Below are positions 26,930 to 37,529 of a stretch of DNA of 64,000 bases, one piece after another (position 1 is the stretch's first letter; each line of letters opens with the position of its first letter). Source of the stretch: Varanus komodoensis (lineage: Eukaryota > Chordata > Lepidosauria > Squamata > Varanidae); contig NW_025335468.1 in the NCBI RefSeq assembly GCF_004798865.1, positions 3,421,832 to 3,485,831 on the forward strand, in the 5' to 3' direction. Position numbers and translations under genes: made by a program. The notes below the pieces were generated by a model. It saw nothing but the letters and a program-made list of their open reading frames with translations, was not told the DNA's origin and did not search any database.

Positions 26930-27000
26930 AATAGTGCGACCCTATGCATGTCTACCGGGAAGTAAATCCCACTAAGTTTAATAGAAATTCGCTTTCGGGA
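26930..27000. mobile_element. AAGTAAATCCCA-type MITE, partial
   Basis: CCTATGCATGTCTACCGGGA AGTAAATCCCACTAAGTTTAATAG is close to the family arm CCTATGCATGTCTACTCAGAAGTAAATCCCATTGAGTTCAATGG. The second arm is missing or diverged. Confidence 0.65.
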
Positions 27001-27239
27001 AAGAAAGTGCTGCCTTATTCATTTCTCAGCATATTAAGGTCCTGATTTTAGGCATTTCTCAGCAACGACTCCAAGCGTTATCGAGATTTCTACCTGCCGA
27101 GGAAAAACTGAAAGGAGATGGTCGTGCTACTTTTTTCCTTATGTAGTTTTCAACTGGCGCTCAGCAGGAAACAAGAGAATAAAAATGGCACTGCCTACAC
27201 CGCCTAGCAATCAGATTAAAAGAGTTCTACCACCAGCCA

Positions 27240-27900
27240 GTAAATCTCGAAGGCAGTAAGGATGACTGCGGATCCATATATGCATATTCCTGCTCCCTCC
27301 CTAGAGGAGATGCGCGTTCCCTCTGTGATGGGGGAAAGGTCATTAACTCAAACCTCGCCGTCAGGGGAAGAAAAGGCATCAGGAGCCTTAGCTTCCCACC
27401 TCTTCCTCCCCCGGCAGAGGGGACTCGGGCCGCTCCGATGGAGAATGGGGGCGGGGGGGGCACATCTCAGGAAGCAAAACAAACCGGGCAACTAGGCCGC
27501 TGCTCTCGGAGTAGTGGCGGGGGTGAGGAAGGTGTTCCCATTCCACCCGCCCGCGAATGAAGGCACGCTCACGAGAGATGGCGTTTGGCCGTGGCGGCGG
27601 GGAGAGAAAGAAAAGTACCTCTGCCCAAACGAGTCTTCCTCTCCCGCTGCCCACCCGAAGCGATTCCTCAAGGAACGACTCCCCCTCCCTTTCCCCTTCT
27701 TCAGTCTCCTCGAGTTATACGAAGATGGTATCAACTCGACTGAAGCCGCTCAGAAAAAGCACACCCACTCACGCAGACCCTACCTCAGAGAGTGTGACTC
27801 TCTCCACCCCTGGCGGACCCCCGCTCAGGCGGGAAAACTGCTGCTCGCCACCATCACCGACTCTTCAAGATGGCGGACATAGCTCCTCCGAACCCTCCTC
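27240..27900. promoter_or_regulatory. PPP6R3: CpG-rich island at the 5' end of PPP6R3
   Basis: This roughly 650-base stretch is clearly richer in G, C and CpG than everything around it. It has GC boxes (GGGGGCGGGG near 27448) and no TATA box. Near 27870 the plus strand reads CAAGATGGCGGAC, which on the minus (gene) strand is GTCCGCCATCTTG, a good YY1 site of the kind found around start sites of TATA-less genes. A second GATGGCG lies near 27579. The open frames across this island on both strands are GC-rich coincidences. A promoter for minus-strand PPP6R3 is the best reading; two-way transcription cannot be excluded. Confidence 0.8.
27773..27885 (-). promoter_or_regulatory. PPP6R3: Candidate PPP6R3 non-coding exon 1 and start region
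   Basis: Downstream of the YY1-like GCCATCTTG on the minus strand there are two plausible donors: GAG|GTAGGG after base 27784 and TGC|GTGAGT after base 27773. Either would make a short 5' UTR exon that could splice to the acceptor at 3961. The start and the choice of donor are inference. Confidence 0.4.
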
Positions 27901-27921
27901 TATCCCTTCCCCCCATTCCTG

Positions 27922-28328
27922 CCAATCAACCCTCTACGGATCACACCTTTCCTCATCAATCACCTCTTCCATTGGACAATGGTAAAAGCCTCTATTTTCT
28001 ACTGGCTCTAGTGTGTCGTCGATCACAAGGCAAGCGCTTCGCCATTGGGCAATAGAGGGATAAGAACCGGGGTCACGGCTTTATTTAACCCAATCAGCAT
28101 GTTCAGAGGGTCGGCTTTGGTTGCCCACCTTCACGCCTTAGCAACAAGCTTACGTCACTTTGAAAGGCATTCATGTTGCCCAACTGAAACCTGAGCTTCC
28201 GTTTAAAAATAAACTCACAATGGCCAATCACTTACCGTAGAACTTAGACCAATGAGAATTAACAGAGGTAGCGCTAAACGCTTTCCCCGTACAAAAAATG
28301 ACTATGAGAGAACAACCTTTCCTATTGG
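27922..28328. promoter_or_regulatory. PPP6R3: Cluster of seven CCAAT boxes upstream of PPP6R3
   Basis: CCAAT or its complement ATTGG occurs at 27922, 27971, 28044, 28090, 28224, 28249 and 28324. Four are in plus and three in minus orientation. About one would be expected by chance in this length. CCAAT is the NF-Y binding core, and NF-Y sites usually lie 50-150 bases upstream of a start site, which fits a PPP6R3 start near 27.88 kb. Confidence 0.6.
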
Positions 28329-28476
28329 ACGGCCTAAGAACCTGCCCAGTCATGAAATTGAAGAAATTAAACTGCCTGACAACAACAGCTTCTTTAGTAG
28401 GTAGGAGGGACGAAAGAAGAACGTGACTGAGCTGGATGGCTATTTGTAGAGCAATAGGAAAACTCTCTGTATGGCT

Positions 28477-28549
28477 GGGGAATTAGCTCAAATGGTAGAG
28501 CGCTCGCTTAGCATGCGAGAGGTAGCGGGATCGATGCCCGCATTCTCCA
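28477..28549 (+). tRNA. tRNA-Ala (anticodon AGC)
   Basis: A 73-base cloverleaf without intron. The acceptor stem GGGGAAT pairs with ATTCTCC, including the G3:U70 wobble that marks alanine tRNAs, and the discriminator base is A. The anticodon stem CTCGC/GCGAG encloses TTAGCAT with anticodon AGC at 28510-28512, reading GCU and, after inosine formation, GCC and GCA. The internal promoter is an A box TAGCTCAAATGG (28484-28495) and a B box GGATCGATGCC (28528-28538). From memory the sequence matches vertebrate tRNA-Ala(AGC) genes at essentially every base. A T run at about 28565-28572 is a suitable Pol III terminator. CCA is not encoded. It appears fully functional. Confidence 0.98.
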
Positions 28550-28564
28550 ATTAATGGTGAAAGC

Positions 28565-28572
28565 TTTTTTTC
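28565..28572 (+). terminator. Pol III terminator of the tRNA-Ala gene
   Basis: A run of T begins about 16 bases after the tRNA 3' end (GAAAGCTTTTTTTCCCC), long enough to stop RNA polymerase III. Confidence 0.85.
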
Positions 28573-28574
28573 CC

Positions 28575-29043
28575 CGTTTTTATGCTAACACATTCTACCA
28601 ATTTTGAGATTGCTACCATATTATTCTATTTCAGGAAAAAGAGGAAATTTTGGGCGACTTTAAAATTACTAAACTTGAATAAAAGTCTTATTTGATGTGC
28701 CACAAGTCTCTCTGTGGTAAATTCTGTTTTATAATCATGAGATCCCTTTGATAAATACGTAAAAAGCTCATATCTGAATGTACATTCTGTCATGCTAATA
28801 AGCCTTATGTAACAGGCTCACGTGATCTTTTTTCCCCTGCCCCCCAGGTTTTAAACTTTAAGGAACAATCAAGTAAAGTTCAGCCCTTAAAATATGTATG
28901 CCAAAGTTTAAAAATCTTGCACAATCATGGTGTTTCTAGAGGGAGAAGAAAGAGAAAAATAACGTGGTGCAAGAGTTGCTATACACACAATTGAAACTTA
29001 GTACATTCTACCAAAACCCCCATAATGGACCAAGCAGCTCACA
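28575..29043. other. Unassigned intergenic sequence
   Basis: AT-rich, with no recognisable gene or repeat. Confidence 0.6.
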
Positions 29044-29262
29044 TTTATTTATTTATCTTTATTTATTTATTTAGCAGACTTATATGCTGCCCCATTCGCC
29101 TAAGCCTGGGGGCGGCTTACAAATGAATAAGTATCATTAATTCAATAAAATACAGCTGGAGACATCCTGGCCAAGGTTGTTAAAATCAATAAATAAATCA
29201 ACAATTAAAATGACATTTAAATAAAAAGGTCTTGGCCTGGTGCCAAAAAGAGAAAATAAAGA
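29044..29262 (-). mobile_element. L2/CR1-type LINE 3' tail with hairpin
   Basis: The minus strand shows GCACCAGGCCAAGACCTTTT (end of ORF2, HQAKTFLF-like), a 3' UTR, then AAGCCGCCCCCAGGC and GGGGCAGCATATAAG, then a TAAATAAATAAATAAA tail at 29050-29075. Confidence 0.75.
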
Positions 29263-29429
29263 AAATAAAAAAACAATGCGCACAATATTTCAAGAATAAG
29301 ACTATCTGTTAACAGTAGGGCACACTCCTACACAAGTTTAGACAAAAAAGACCTACAACTTCAGCATTTCACTGTCAGCTACACACGGTGTGGAGAATCT
29401 CTCACTCTCATAAGACTACACCTCTAGTC

Positions 29430-29770
29430 ATCCTCTTAAAATTAACTGGCAGGAAGTCGAGGTCAAGAAAAAGGAAGGGCTCTTTCACAGCGGGCAAAGT
29501 TCAGCTAAACAATTCATTGCTACAGGTTATACCAATGACCATCAACCTGGCAAGCCTGGCATTGGTATTAATCAAATTCATGGAGGATAAAGCTATGCAT
29601 GGCTACTGGGCATCTTGGCTATGTCTCCCCTTCAGTGTCAGGCCACTGTTCCAGTTAATGCACTTGTGGCCTGTTTGTGGCCTTCAGACAGGCAGCTGAT
29701 TGGCCAACGTGTGAGCAGAACGTCGGTAGATCTTTGCTCTAAACCAGGTAGATCTTTGCTCTGATCTTTT
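29430..29770 (+). mobile_element. CR1-like LINE 3' end
   Basis: AAGGAAGGGCTCTTTCACAG, then AAATTCATGGAGGATAAAGC, TATGCATGGCTACTGG and GATTGGCCAACGTGTGAGCA GAACG match in order the CR1-like 3' end common in reptiles (GGAAGTACTTCTTCACACAG ... AATTCATGGAGGATAAGGCTATCAATGGCTACTAG ... TTGGCCACTGTGTGAACAGAATG). The copy is diverged. Confidence 0.75.
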
Positions 29771-29999
29771 GTGGTAATTCAGTGACCTTATGACTTGTGT
29801 TAGGAGAGGCCAGAGCAAACTCAGGTCATTTTGCTGCCTGAGGCAAAAAGCAGAAGGTTCCCTCTCATTCCATGACAGGACTGGCAGTGGACTGTTGCTT
29901 CAGTCCTGGGGCTGAGAAAGCATCCTTCCCTTGAAGACCACAGGCTAGTTCAGGGGGCTCAGGCAAGACCGCATGGCACACAGCTCCCTATCCCCCTCC

Positions 30000-30064
30000 C
30001 CCCTATTATTACTACATTGCATTTATATTCCACCTTTTTCATCTTGTGAGGAACCCAAGCTGGC
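30000..30064 (-). mobile_element. SINE/LINE tail fragment
   Basis: ATTGCATTTATATTCCACCT and GAGGAACCCAAGCTGGCTTA resemble the tail end of the MIR-like SINE at 24234. It is cut at its right side by the LINE tail that starts at 30064. Confidence 0.5.
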
Positions 30065-30362
30065 TTATTTATTATTTTATTTCATTCCACTTCTATGCCG
30101 CCCCATAACCCGAAGTTTCTCTGGGTGACTTACAAATGCTAAAACAGCATAGAATAAAGTTAAAAGAAGAAGATAAAATAGATAAAATAAAATAGATAAA
30201 CCATCTCATGATAAAATATGACCACACACAACATAATAAATACAGCCAATAAATTAACCAAAAATTAAATTAGTAATCCATAACAAAATAGAAAAGTATA
30301 AATTATATTAACCAAAAGCTTGTTTAAATAAAAAATGTTTTCACCTGGCAAGAAGAGTTGGT
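30064..30362 (-). mobile_element. L2/CR1-type LINE 3' tail
   Basis: TTTATTATTTTATTTCATTC, then TATGCCGCCCCATAACCCG and a diverged right arm. The minus strand upstream shows GGCACCAACTCTTCTTGCCAGG TGAAAACATTTTTTA, the end of an ORF2. Same family as 26338. Confidence 0.7.
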
Positions 30363-30705
30363 GCCAACCATATATCAGTGCTTACACGGCATAGTTATTT
30401 TATTTCAGGCAGGATATAAGATTGCAACTAATCGATTGGGTTTTGTCAATTTAAAATGTGATTGACACATTTTACCTCTTGAAAGATGCACGTAAACTAG
30501 CAATGTATCCAACACAGACATTTCTTTAAAAGTATAGCTTAATAGGCTTTCCTTTCACCCTGTATTTGCAACCCTTCAGTTAGTGTCAATAATGACAAAT
30601 TAAGGGATTTCCACACCCACCACCACCACTGTTTTTGGACTTTAATATAGAATCGTCTTAAATTGTTACTCTTTGACTGTGGGAATGAATGATCACTCAT
30701 AAAGT

Positions 30706-30729
30706 GTGTGTGTGTGTGTGGGGGGGGGT
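30706..30729. repeat. (GT)n followed by G9
   Basis: GTGTGTGTGTGTGTGTG runs into a G run. Confidence 0.9.
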
Positions 30730-31560
30730 GTTTTCAGTTAGTGCTTTGCAGAATGAAATGTTCCATATTTCTCACATCTCTCTCTCAGTCTCAGTCTCTC
30801 TCTATATGTATATGAGAGTGGAGTTGGGAAGCCCAGCTCAGGACTTGCTGCAGTTCAGTGCAAGTGCATTTCAGTCCCTTCAAAATAGACAGCTACAAAT
30901 GATGGACAAATTCTGGGAAGAATATTTGGCACCAGCCATTCTTAATGCTTGGCCATGCTTCCAGGGGAAAATGGAAGTAGTAGTCCACTTCTGAGGAACA
31001 CCAGGCCAGGCAAGGCTACCTTAGCATAATTGTGAAAAAGAAGCAGTATCTGAAGAAACAGGCACTGCATCACAAAGCTGATTCTAAATCACGAGAGAGG
31101 TTTGCTTCAACAAAGAACAGACCTGCTTCATTTTCCCAAACTCATACATGCTAATCACTTTAGATGAAACAGAATGTTCAAAATCAGTTTTCTAATCTCA
31201 TTTCCATCACTGATCCTATTAGTCTCCTGGAGGTAAAGCTCCTGTTGGATAAGGAAGGAACTATACACAGGTACTCTATGCATTGTCAGCAGAACCACTT
31301 TTCTCCTTCAAAGCCTTAATATCTAGCAGCCCCTTTGCGTCTTTAAAGTTATTAGGCATCCATAGCCTGCTTTGAATACCTCACCTCTTTCCTAGGATTT
31401 CCAGATCCATAAAACAGGAAGTTTATTTGCCCTATCAAGGCTGCCAGAGATAGCAAAAGGCACCCATCACTTCTCTAATCATGATTTGCTAGTTCACTGC
31501 ATGACACTCTTCTGACTGGTAAAAACCTGTGGAGCCAGTACTGGTGCCCACTCTGGTCAA
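30730..31560. other. Unassigned intergenic sequence
   Basis: A TCTCTCTCAGTCTCAGTCTC tract lies at about 30778-30802. No gene is recognisable. The end of the DIRS element to the right may reach into this stretch. Confidence 0.5.
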
Positions 31561-31569
31561 ACATAATGA

Positions 31570-34500
31570 AAATGAATATGGTCCCCTGTTCCATTGTCAC
31601 TCACAGCATCCCTTTCCTTGACCACCCAAAGGGGGTGCGTATGTGCTGCAACTCTCCAGATGAGTCCACCATTGACAATATTTTACCTCAGCAAATGTTG
31701 TGTAGATTAGCACACTACTGCTCCTGCCACTGCTGCTCTTTCTTCTTGACTTTGGGCATCTTTCCAAGCACTTGCTGTGCTCTCCGTTCAGTCTGCCATG
31801 ATGGTCCTTTGAGAAAAATCTTTCAAATTGTACCTGAGGTTTCAGCATGAGTGTCTGTCAATCCCAAGAGAGCAGTTTCCTGGGCCCATCTCCCTGTGTG
31901 GAGAAGGGAGAAGAAAGGCATGTTCCAGGGATCTGGAGCAGAACTCAGGACACATATGTTGTGGGCTCTGGCAAAGAGACCGGTTGATGGCATGAAGATT
32001 GAAGAGGACCATTTCACTCAGCTGCCACTCATGTGAGTCAAGAGTTGTGTAGCTGAGGGGGTCTGTGAAGGCATTGCTTTCCTTGCCATGTGGAGTGCCA
32101 TGATTGTTATGTCCCTGATAAGGCACCAGTCCCGTAAGTCCGTGGCTAGTTTGGTGAGTGGGATGGGCCATGTGCCTCCCTGCTTGTTCAGACAAAACAT
32201 CACAGTTGTGTTTTCTGTTTTGATCTGCACATGTTGGCCATGTAGAGAGGTTTGAAGTAAGATGAGCGCCTTGTGGATGGCATCTCCAGGATGCTGATGG
32301 GTTGGGTGGCTTCTATGTGCTTGCAGGACCCCTGGGTTTGTGGTTTATCCTAGTACGCTCCCCAGGCTGTACACATGCATGGTGATGGTGATCATCAACT
32401 CTGAGGGAAGGAAGCTGATCCCTGCTGCAAGGTGGTATGGGATGGTCCACCCATGCAGGCTTTTCCGAACAGAGTGGGAGATGTCGAGGATGGTGTTGTG
32501 CAGTTCATCCTTTGTGTGGTAGGTGTGTATCAACCACAGCTTCAGGGGTCTCATCCGCAGTCTGGCAAGGCAGAACACCACCACCGTGGCTGCCATGAGG
32601 CCCAGGCATGTCTGTTTCTCATGAGCTGTAGCGGACTCTCTTGTACCAAGGTTGATTGCAAGGTTTTGTAGTGCTGCTGCTCTGTGTCCTGAGAGGAGAG
32701 TTTTTGATGAAAGCAAGTCAAGGCAATCTCCTATGAAGAGTATGGACTGGGAAGGGGAGATAACAGAATTTTTGTTATTTAAGCACAACCCCAGAGTTTT
32801 CAGTAAAGAGCAGGCCACATGGATTGAATGCTGTCAGTCAGTCTTTGACTGGGTCATCAAGATATGGGAAGACTTGTACTCCTTAGTGCCAGAGATGTGT
32901 GCAAACAACTGCCATGCATTTTGTGAAGATCCTAGGGGCAGTTGAGGGACTAAACGTGGGGACCAAGAATGGCAGGGCTTCCCCGTTTTGGAAATATAGG
33001 AAATGCCTGTAATTGTGGTCTATAGTGACGTAGCAATAGGCATCTTTGAGGTCAATTGAGGCCAACCACTCTCCTTGGTGCAGTAATGGGAGGATGCCCT
33101 ATGCCATGGGTCCTCAAACTATGGCCTGCGGGCCGGATCCGGGCCCCCATGCCCATTTATCCGGTCTGCCTCAGAGGTTTTGGACTCCCTGCACCCATGC
33201 CCGCACCCGCTGCCACCTGTCTCGCCGCGCATGTGCTCACTGCTGCCCCACCATGCACGCACTCGCCACCGCCCTGCCATGCACGTGCTTGCTGCCACCT
33301 TGCTGCGCATGCAGTGAGGCAGCGGCCCACTCGCTCAGAGATCCTTTTGGACTCACTCGGAGATCTTCCAGCAAGTGAGCCACTGCCTCACCGCGCATGC
33401 GCGTCACTGCCGCCACACTGGCCCATGCCCGTGGGCACCCACGCCTCACCAGCCCACACCTGCCACCACTGCCTTTCAACTGGTCCCCTGTTGAAAAAGT
33501 TTGAGGACCGCTGCCCTATGGGGTGATCATTGTGAACTTTCCGGAAGTGATGAACTGGTTGGCACCTCTGAGGTCTCAGATCAGTCTGATTCCTCCGTCT
33601 CATTTCAGTACTGTCAAATATTAAGCGTTTGGAGTATACCCTCTTGATGACCCCCATGGATAGAAATGCATCAACTTCCAATAGTAGAGCTGGAGATGCA
33701 CCAAGAGGCAGGAAGGTATTGTACTCAATCCTGTTTGATGGTCAAGACCCCCAAAGTCTGATATTATCACTTCCCATTTGAGGAGCAATTAGGTGAGGCA
33801 CTCATCAAAGTTGGTATTTGGTATTTTGCCAGCTTGACAGCCTCTGTGTGGAAGCAGCATGAGGTGTCCCTGGACTCATCCTGGAGGTTCTCATACATGG
33901 CACCGATCTTGTCCCATAAGAAGAGTTGATATCAGGGCATGGTGGCTTCGTAATTAGATACCTGTAGGCCCAGGGATGAGGCTGCGCAGATGTGCTGTGC
34001 CAAGCCATCTAGCTGTTGTCCTTCACCATCAATCAGTGCCAAATGCTCCCATTGCAACATCCCCTGTGCCACTTGCCTCTACCCCACACAACGTGTTGAG
34101 GAAGATGTGGGAGGGGGGCCTCGCAGATTGTTTAAGTGTCTGGAGCAGGACTGGCAGAAAGGGGATGGCCACTGGGGTCAATTCCTCAGACCCCAGGCCA
34201 TCAAAAACTGGGTCAGTGACCTGTTCCTGTTCAGTTTTCTAGCCCAGGTCAGCAGCCACCTTGAGCACCTGCTCTGAGAGGTATCCCCTTTCCTCCAAAG
34301 GGGATGCTGGTTCCTGGAAGAAGATGGCCATGTCTGGGGATGGCTCCAATGATGGCAGCAAGATCACTGACTCTGAATCTGAGATGTAGGCCTCTGAACC
34401 AGAGAACAGAGACAGGCTTTGCGTTTGTCAGTGCTGGGATGTCAACAGCATTAGGGAGTGCCAATGGCTCGGTACCGAGGTCCAGTGGCATTCTGACACC

Positions 34501-35930
34501 AAAGGCAGGCAATGGCCTGACATTGAGGCCCAGTGGTGATCAAGGCCTGGAGGCACTGAAGGCTTGCAGTGAGCTGGCACTTGGGCCTGGTGTCAAACGG
34601 TGGCTGAAGAGTGGTGCCAGCTGGACATCGAAGGATGGTGGCTCCTGGATGATCAGTGCTGGCTAGTGCTGTCCCAGAGTTGGTGGCACTTGACATCAGT
34701 GCTGATGTCTTGATACCAATGCTTGGTGTTGACACAGTACAGTCACTCAGTGTTGTTTTGGTACTGAGGGGCATGATCATCATTAGAGACTTCATACATG
34801 GAGCAGAAGGACACTGGAATCCAATCAGGGGCCTGGTCCCAAACAATAAAGGGAAAACGGGATTGTTCATGGTGTCCCCTGGTGCCAGAAGGTGGTGCTG
34901 AAGTTGGCGTGATGTGATGCTCTGCCACCAAGCTGCCAGCTGAAGGTGGTGTCATTGGCCTCATGGGAGTGACTGGGGAGCATCACAGAGGTGAATCAAG
35001 TATCAGGACTGGTTTCTGGGAGCATGAGCATCCGGGTGTGGTAGGCAGTCAGGCAGTATGGCGGGTCAAGCCTCTGGTTCTCCTCCTAGCATGGGAGTGC
35101 GGACCTCCCTTGGCTCCAGAAACTAGAAGCAGTCAATGGGTGGTGGAGACACTATGCCTGGGGTTGCTGGTTGACTGGGACTCACATGGCACCTCTTCTT
35201 TTGACTGGGCATAGCAGCACTGGCCAACTTTTCCAAGTGTTTTGCTACCTTTCTGGCCATGTGGTCGCCTGGTAAACAGCCTCACTGTGGTTGCTATGGC
35301 CCATCTAGGGAATCAATTACCCTGAGGGTGAGGTGGAGGGACAATCCCATCCCTTCTTGGAAGAATCTGCCACTTGCAGGGCTTTCTTCCAAAGTTCGGC
35401 ATTGAGCCACTTGGCCCAGTGCTTCCAGTGTGAAGACATGGTGGTGGGCACAGGCCTCATGATGTGTCACTTGCCCAAGTACAGGAGGCAGAGGGAATGT
35501 CCATCAGACAGAGGAAGCTTGCTATCACCAGCAGCACATTTCCTAAAGGTTGCTGGAGATGCTATCATAGAAGATGGGAAAGGTGGAAGAAGAAGCAAGA
35601 GGGTAGAAAGAGGCATAGGCAACTAGGAAGAAGGTGAAAGAAGCGGTGAATAGGTAATCGGGTGGAAAATATATTTTTGTAGAGCTTTCTTTTTTCTTTC
35701 TTTTTAGTAAAGAGTGAATAAGACGGTGTTGAAGTGAGGAGTGGAGAAAGGTTTGTTTTAAGTAGCAGGGGAGAAAGATGAAAGAAAAGAACACTATCTA
35801 CTGCAGTAAAAAACAACAAAGTGATTCCCAATATAGGTGCAATGGTGGTCAAAAAGGCACTGAAGGAATAGGCTGGGAGCTTCTCCTCATGCTTCCTGGG
35901 AACAGAAAGGGAGGGCCTTCTGCCTAAACA
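31570..35930 (-). mobile_element. Decayed DIRS1-like retrotransposon (gag, RT, RNase H)
   Basis: On the minus strand, going from high to low coordinates, there is a gag-like low-complexity region (about 35.6-33.8 kb) and a reverse transcriptase beginning near 33.68 kb with EVDAFLSMGVIK. The palm motif ASIDLKDAYCYVTI with PSTAPRIFTKCMAVV follows near 33.06-32.9 kb, then LGLCLNNKNSVISPSQ and LGLMAATVVVF. An RNase H region with NKQGGTWP and HEWQLSE follows to about 31.85 kb. These are DIRS1 signatures. The recombinase part is not clearly recognisable. The element is old and broken many times over. A hAT-type DNA transposon (33105-33513) sits inside it and is therefore younger. Both outer ends are approximate. 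Confidence 0.8.
33105..33513. mobile_element. OC1-like hAT transposon, non-autonomous, copy 1
   Basis: Begins CATGGGTCCTCAAACTATGG and ends AAAAAGTTTGAGGACCGCTG, whose inverse complement is CAGCGGTCCTCAAACTTTTT. The terminal inverted repeats thus agree over about 16 bases with one or two changes. An 8-base target duplication, CCCTATGC at 33097-33104 and CCCTATGG at 33514-33521, flanks it with one change. The interior has the GGCCTGCGGGCCGGATCCGG block of OC1/Charlie-type hAT elements and then about 300 bases of GC-rich imperfect repeats. No transposase is present. The DIRS element resumes on both sides. Confidence 0.85.
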
Positions 35931-37370
35931 ACCACTCAGCTATAGAACCTGCTCAACAGTAGGCTCTGGGCAGGGGCAAAGCACAGAGACCACACAGAAG
36001 GACTCATCTGTCTTTGGGGATTCCTTACCCAGGGCTGAAGGGGAAAAGGAGATGACAGCAGATGTGACATGGCAAACAATTACAACCAATCGGGATGGAT
36101 GGAGAGAGAGGAGGGTGTGGACAAGGCTGTCACCCACTAACAGTCGTTATTTTCATATTTCAGGAGACCTATTTTAATATTAGAAAATGGATTTAGATGG
36201 AATTTGATCATATCTTCTTTAAAGACAGAATGAATATGCATCGTTAGTGCCATCTTTTCAGGCACATAGTAATGATGATGGTGATGAAGACATTTAGGGC
36301 ACAATCCGGTTGCCCCAGGGACAGAAGCACAGAAGCAACCGATGGCAGGAGTCAGGAGAAGTGATGGCCAATTCTTCCCCAGCACACCTCACATCGTGCA
36401 TTCTATCTAGATGGCCATTTTGGTGGTCTACATAAAGCATCAGGGAGGGGTAGGAAAGGAGGCTGGGGGGGGATGATAGGAATCAACGTAAGTCCTTGCC
36501 CCTTAGGATTTTTTGAATTCCTAGTTATGTGGTCAGGAAGTGCTCCAACCCCATATCTGCATTCAGATATCTGAATCTGCATTCAGAAAAGAAAATCACT
36601 CTGCTTCTTCTCCAAGGCAGTAAGAGCAATCCTGGAGAAGGGCTTTGGGGGGCATTCCAGGGGGAGCAAGGTGGGGAGGAGACTAATGTCAGCATGATAC
36701 AACTTAGCCTTGCAGGGCCTCCACCTTTCCCCCTCCTACTCCAAAGCCCTGCACTTAGGTGTCCAAAACCAGTTACCTAAGTGTGTTGTAAGGTGGGAAG
36801 AGCTCAGAGGTGCTCTTCGCTTTTGTGCTCCTCCAGCCCTTTATAGGATGCCTGCAACTAGAGGAGTGCAATCATTCCCACAGGATTGCACCCTAAGAAA
36901 TATGTGGCTTTTTTCTCATCCTCACTCTGAAAAGGCAATTGCTGTGAAATACATTGGGTGATTTACAGTTAAAGCTGCTGACATGAAAAGCACTGGAGAA
37001 GAAATCAAGAGGAGATTTGGAGTGAAAGGGCTGAAAGCTCAGTTCAGTTCTGGTGCTGAAAACAAATCCCTAAGCTCAGAATATACTTAAATGCATTCTG
37101 TCTATTCATGGTGGGTTCAGCTTGGTGGGGTTTGGGGCACCAGTGAAAAACAGAAGACCTGGCAAGTCTGCTGTCTACCAACCCTTGCTGTGACTACTAG
37201 CCACCAGTCACCTGTCTTCCAACTCTGTATTTAACAGTGATATTTTGAAACCGTGTTATCAGACAATTATTGCCTTTGATGCTGTACCAGTTTTACCCAT
37301 GAAAAAATAAATACTTGGACAGCCCATGATACTGTATATTGTCTCAAAAGGAGACTCTCCAAAGTCCAGT
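35930..37370. other. Unassigned intergenic sequence
   Basis: Moderate GC. A small direct repeat (ATCTGCATTCAGA twice at about 36555-36590) is present. No gene is recognisable. Confidence 0.55.
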
Positions 37371-37371
37371 G

Positions 37372-37456
37372 GCAGAATTACTTGGGAATAAGCTCCACTG
37401 AATGCAGAGGGGCGAGCTCATTCCTAGGTAACTATGCACAGAATTGGGTTCCTTGA
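37372..37456. mobile_element. AAGTAAGTCCCA-type palindromic MITE
   Basis: GAATTACTTGGGAATAAGCT CCACTGAATGCA is mirrored by CTCATTCCTAGGTAACTATG CACAGAATTGGG. Diverged. Confidence 0.5.
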
Positions 37457-37529
37457 GTATTTAGGCAGCAATTCTGATGAACCCATTCCTTAAACTCTGC
37501 CTGTATTCTGGAACAGAGTGGGCTGAAAG

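Larger units (their letters stand above)
3961..27770 (-). other. PPP6R3: PPP6R3 first intron (approximate upstream limit)
   Basis: About 23.8 kb separate the first coding exon from the CpG-rich promoter. The sequence is AT-rich and has no recognisable coding exon on either strand. It holds MITEs, SINEs, old LINE tails and simple repeats, listed separately. Long unassigned stretches with no recognisable feature are about 5.1-6.0, 6.94-8.28, 8.36-9.24, 12.26-16.94, 17.04-21.73, 22.09-23.4 and 23.55-24.23 kb. A further non-coding 5' UTR exon of PPP6R3 could hide here and could not be seen from sequence alone. Confidence 0.7.

Noticed and set aside
27388-28055. Long overlapping open frames on both strands of the CpG island, including one starting ATGGCGGAC at 27870
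   Set aside because: Low-complexity Pro/Ser/Arg translations typical of GC-rich promoter DNA. The ATGGCGG is better read as a YY1 site, and no splice continuation is visible.
28231-28240. Strong splice-donor match (TACG|GTAAGT) on the minus strand
   Set aside because: It lies upstream of the likely PPP6R3 start among the CCAAT boxes. No exon evidence accompanies it.
33046-33526. 110- and 156-codon Pro/Ala/His-rich frames
   Set aside because: They lie inside the GC-rich interior of the hAT element and are repeat translation, not a protein.
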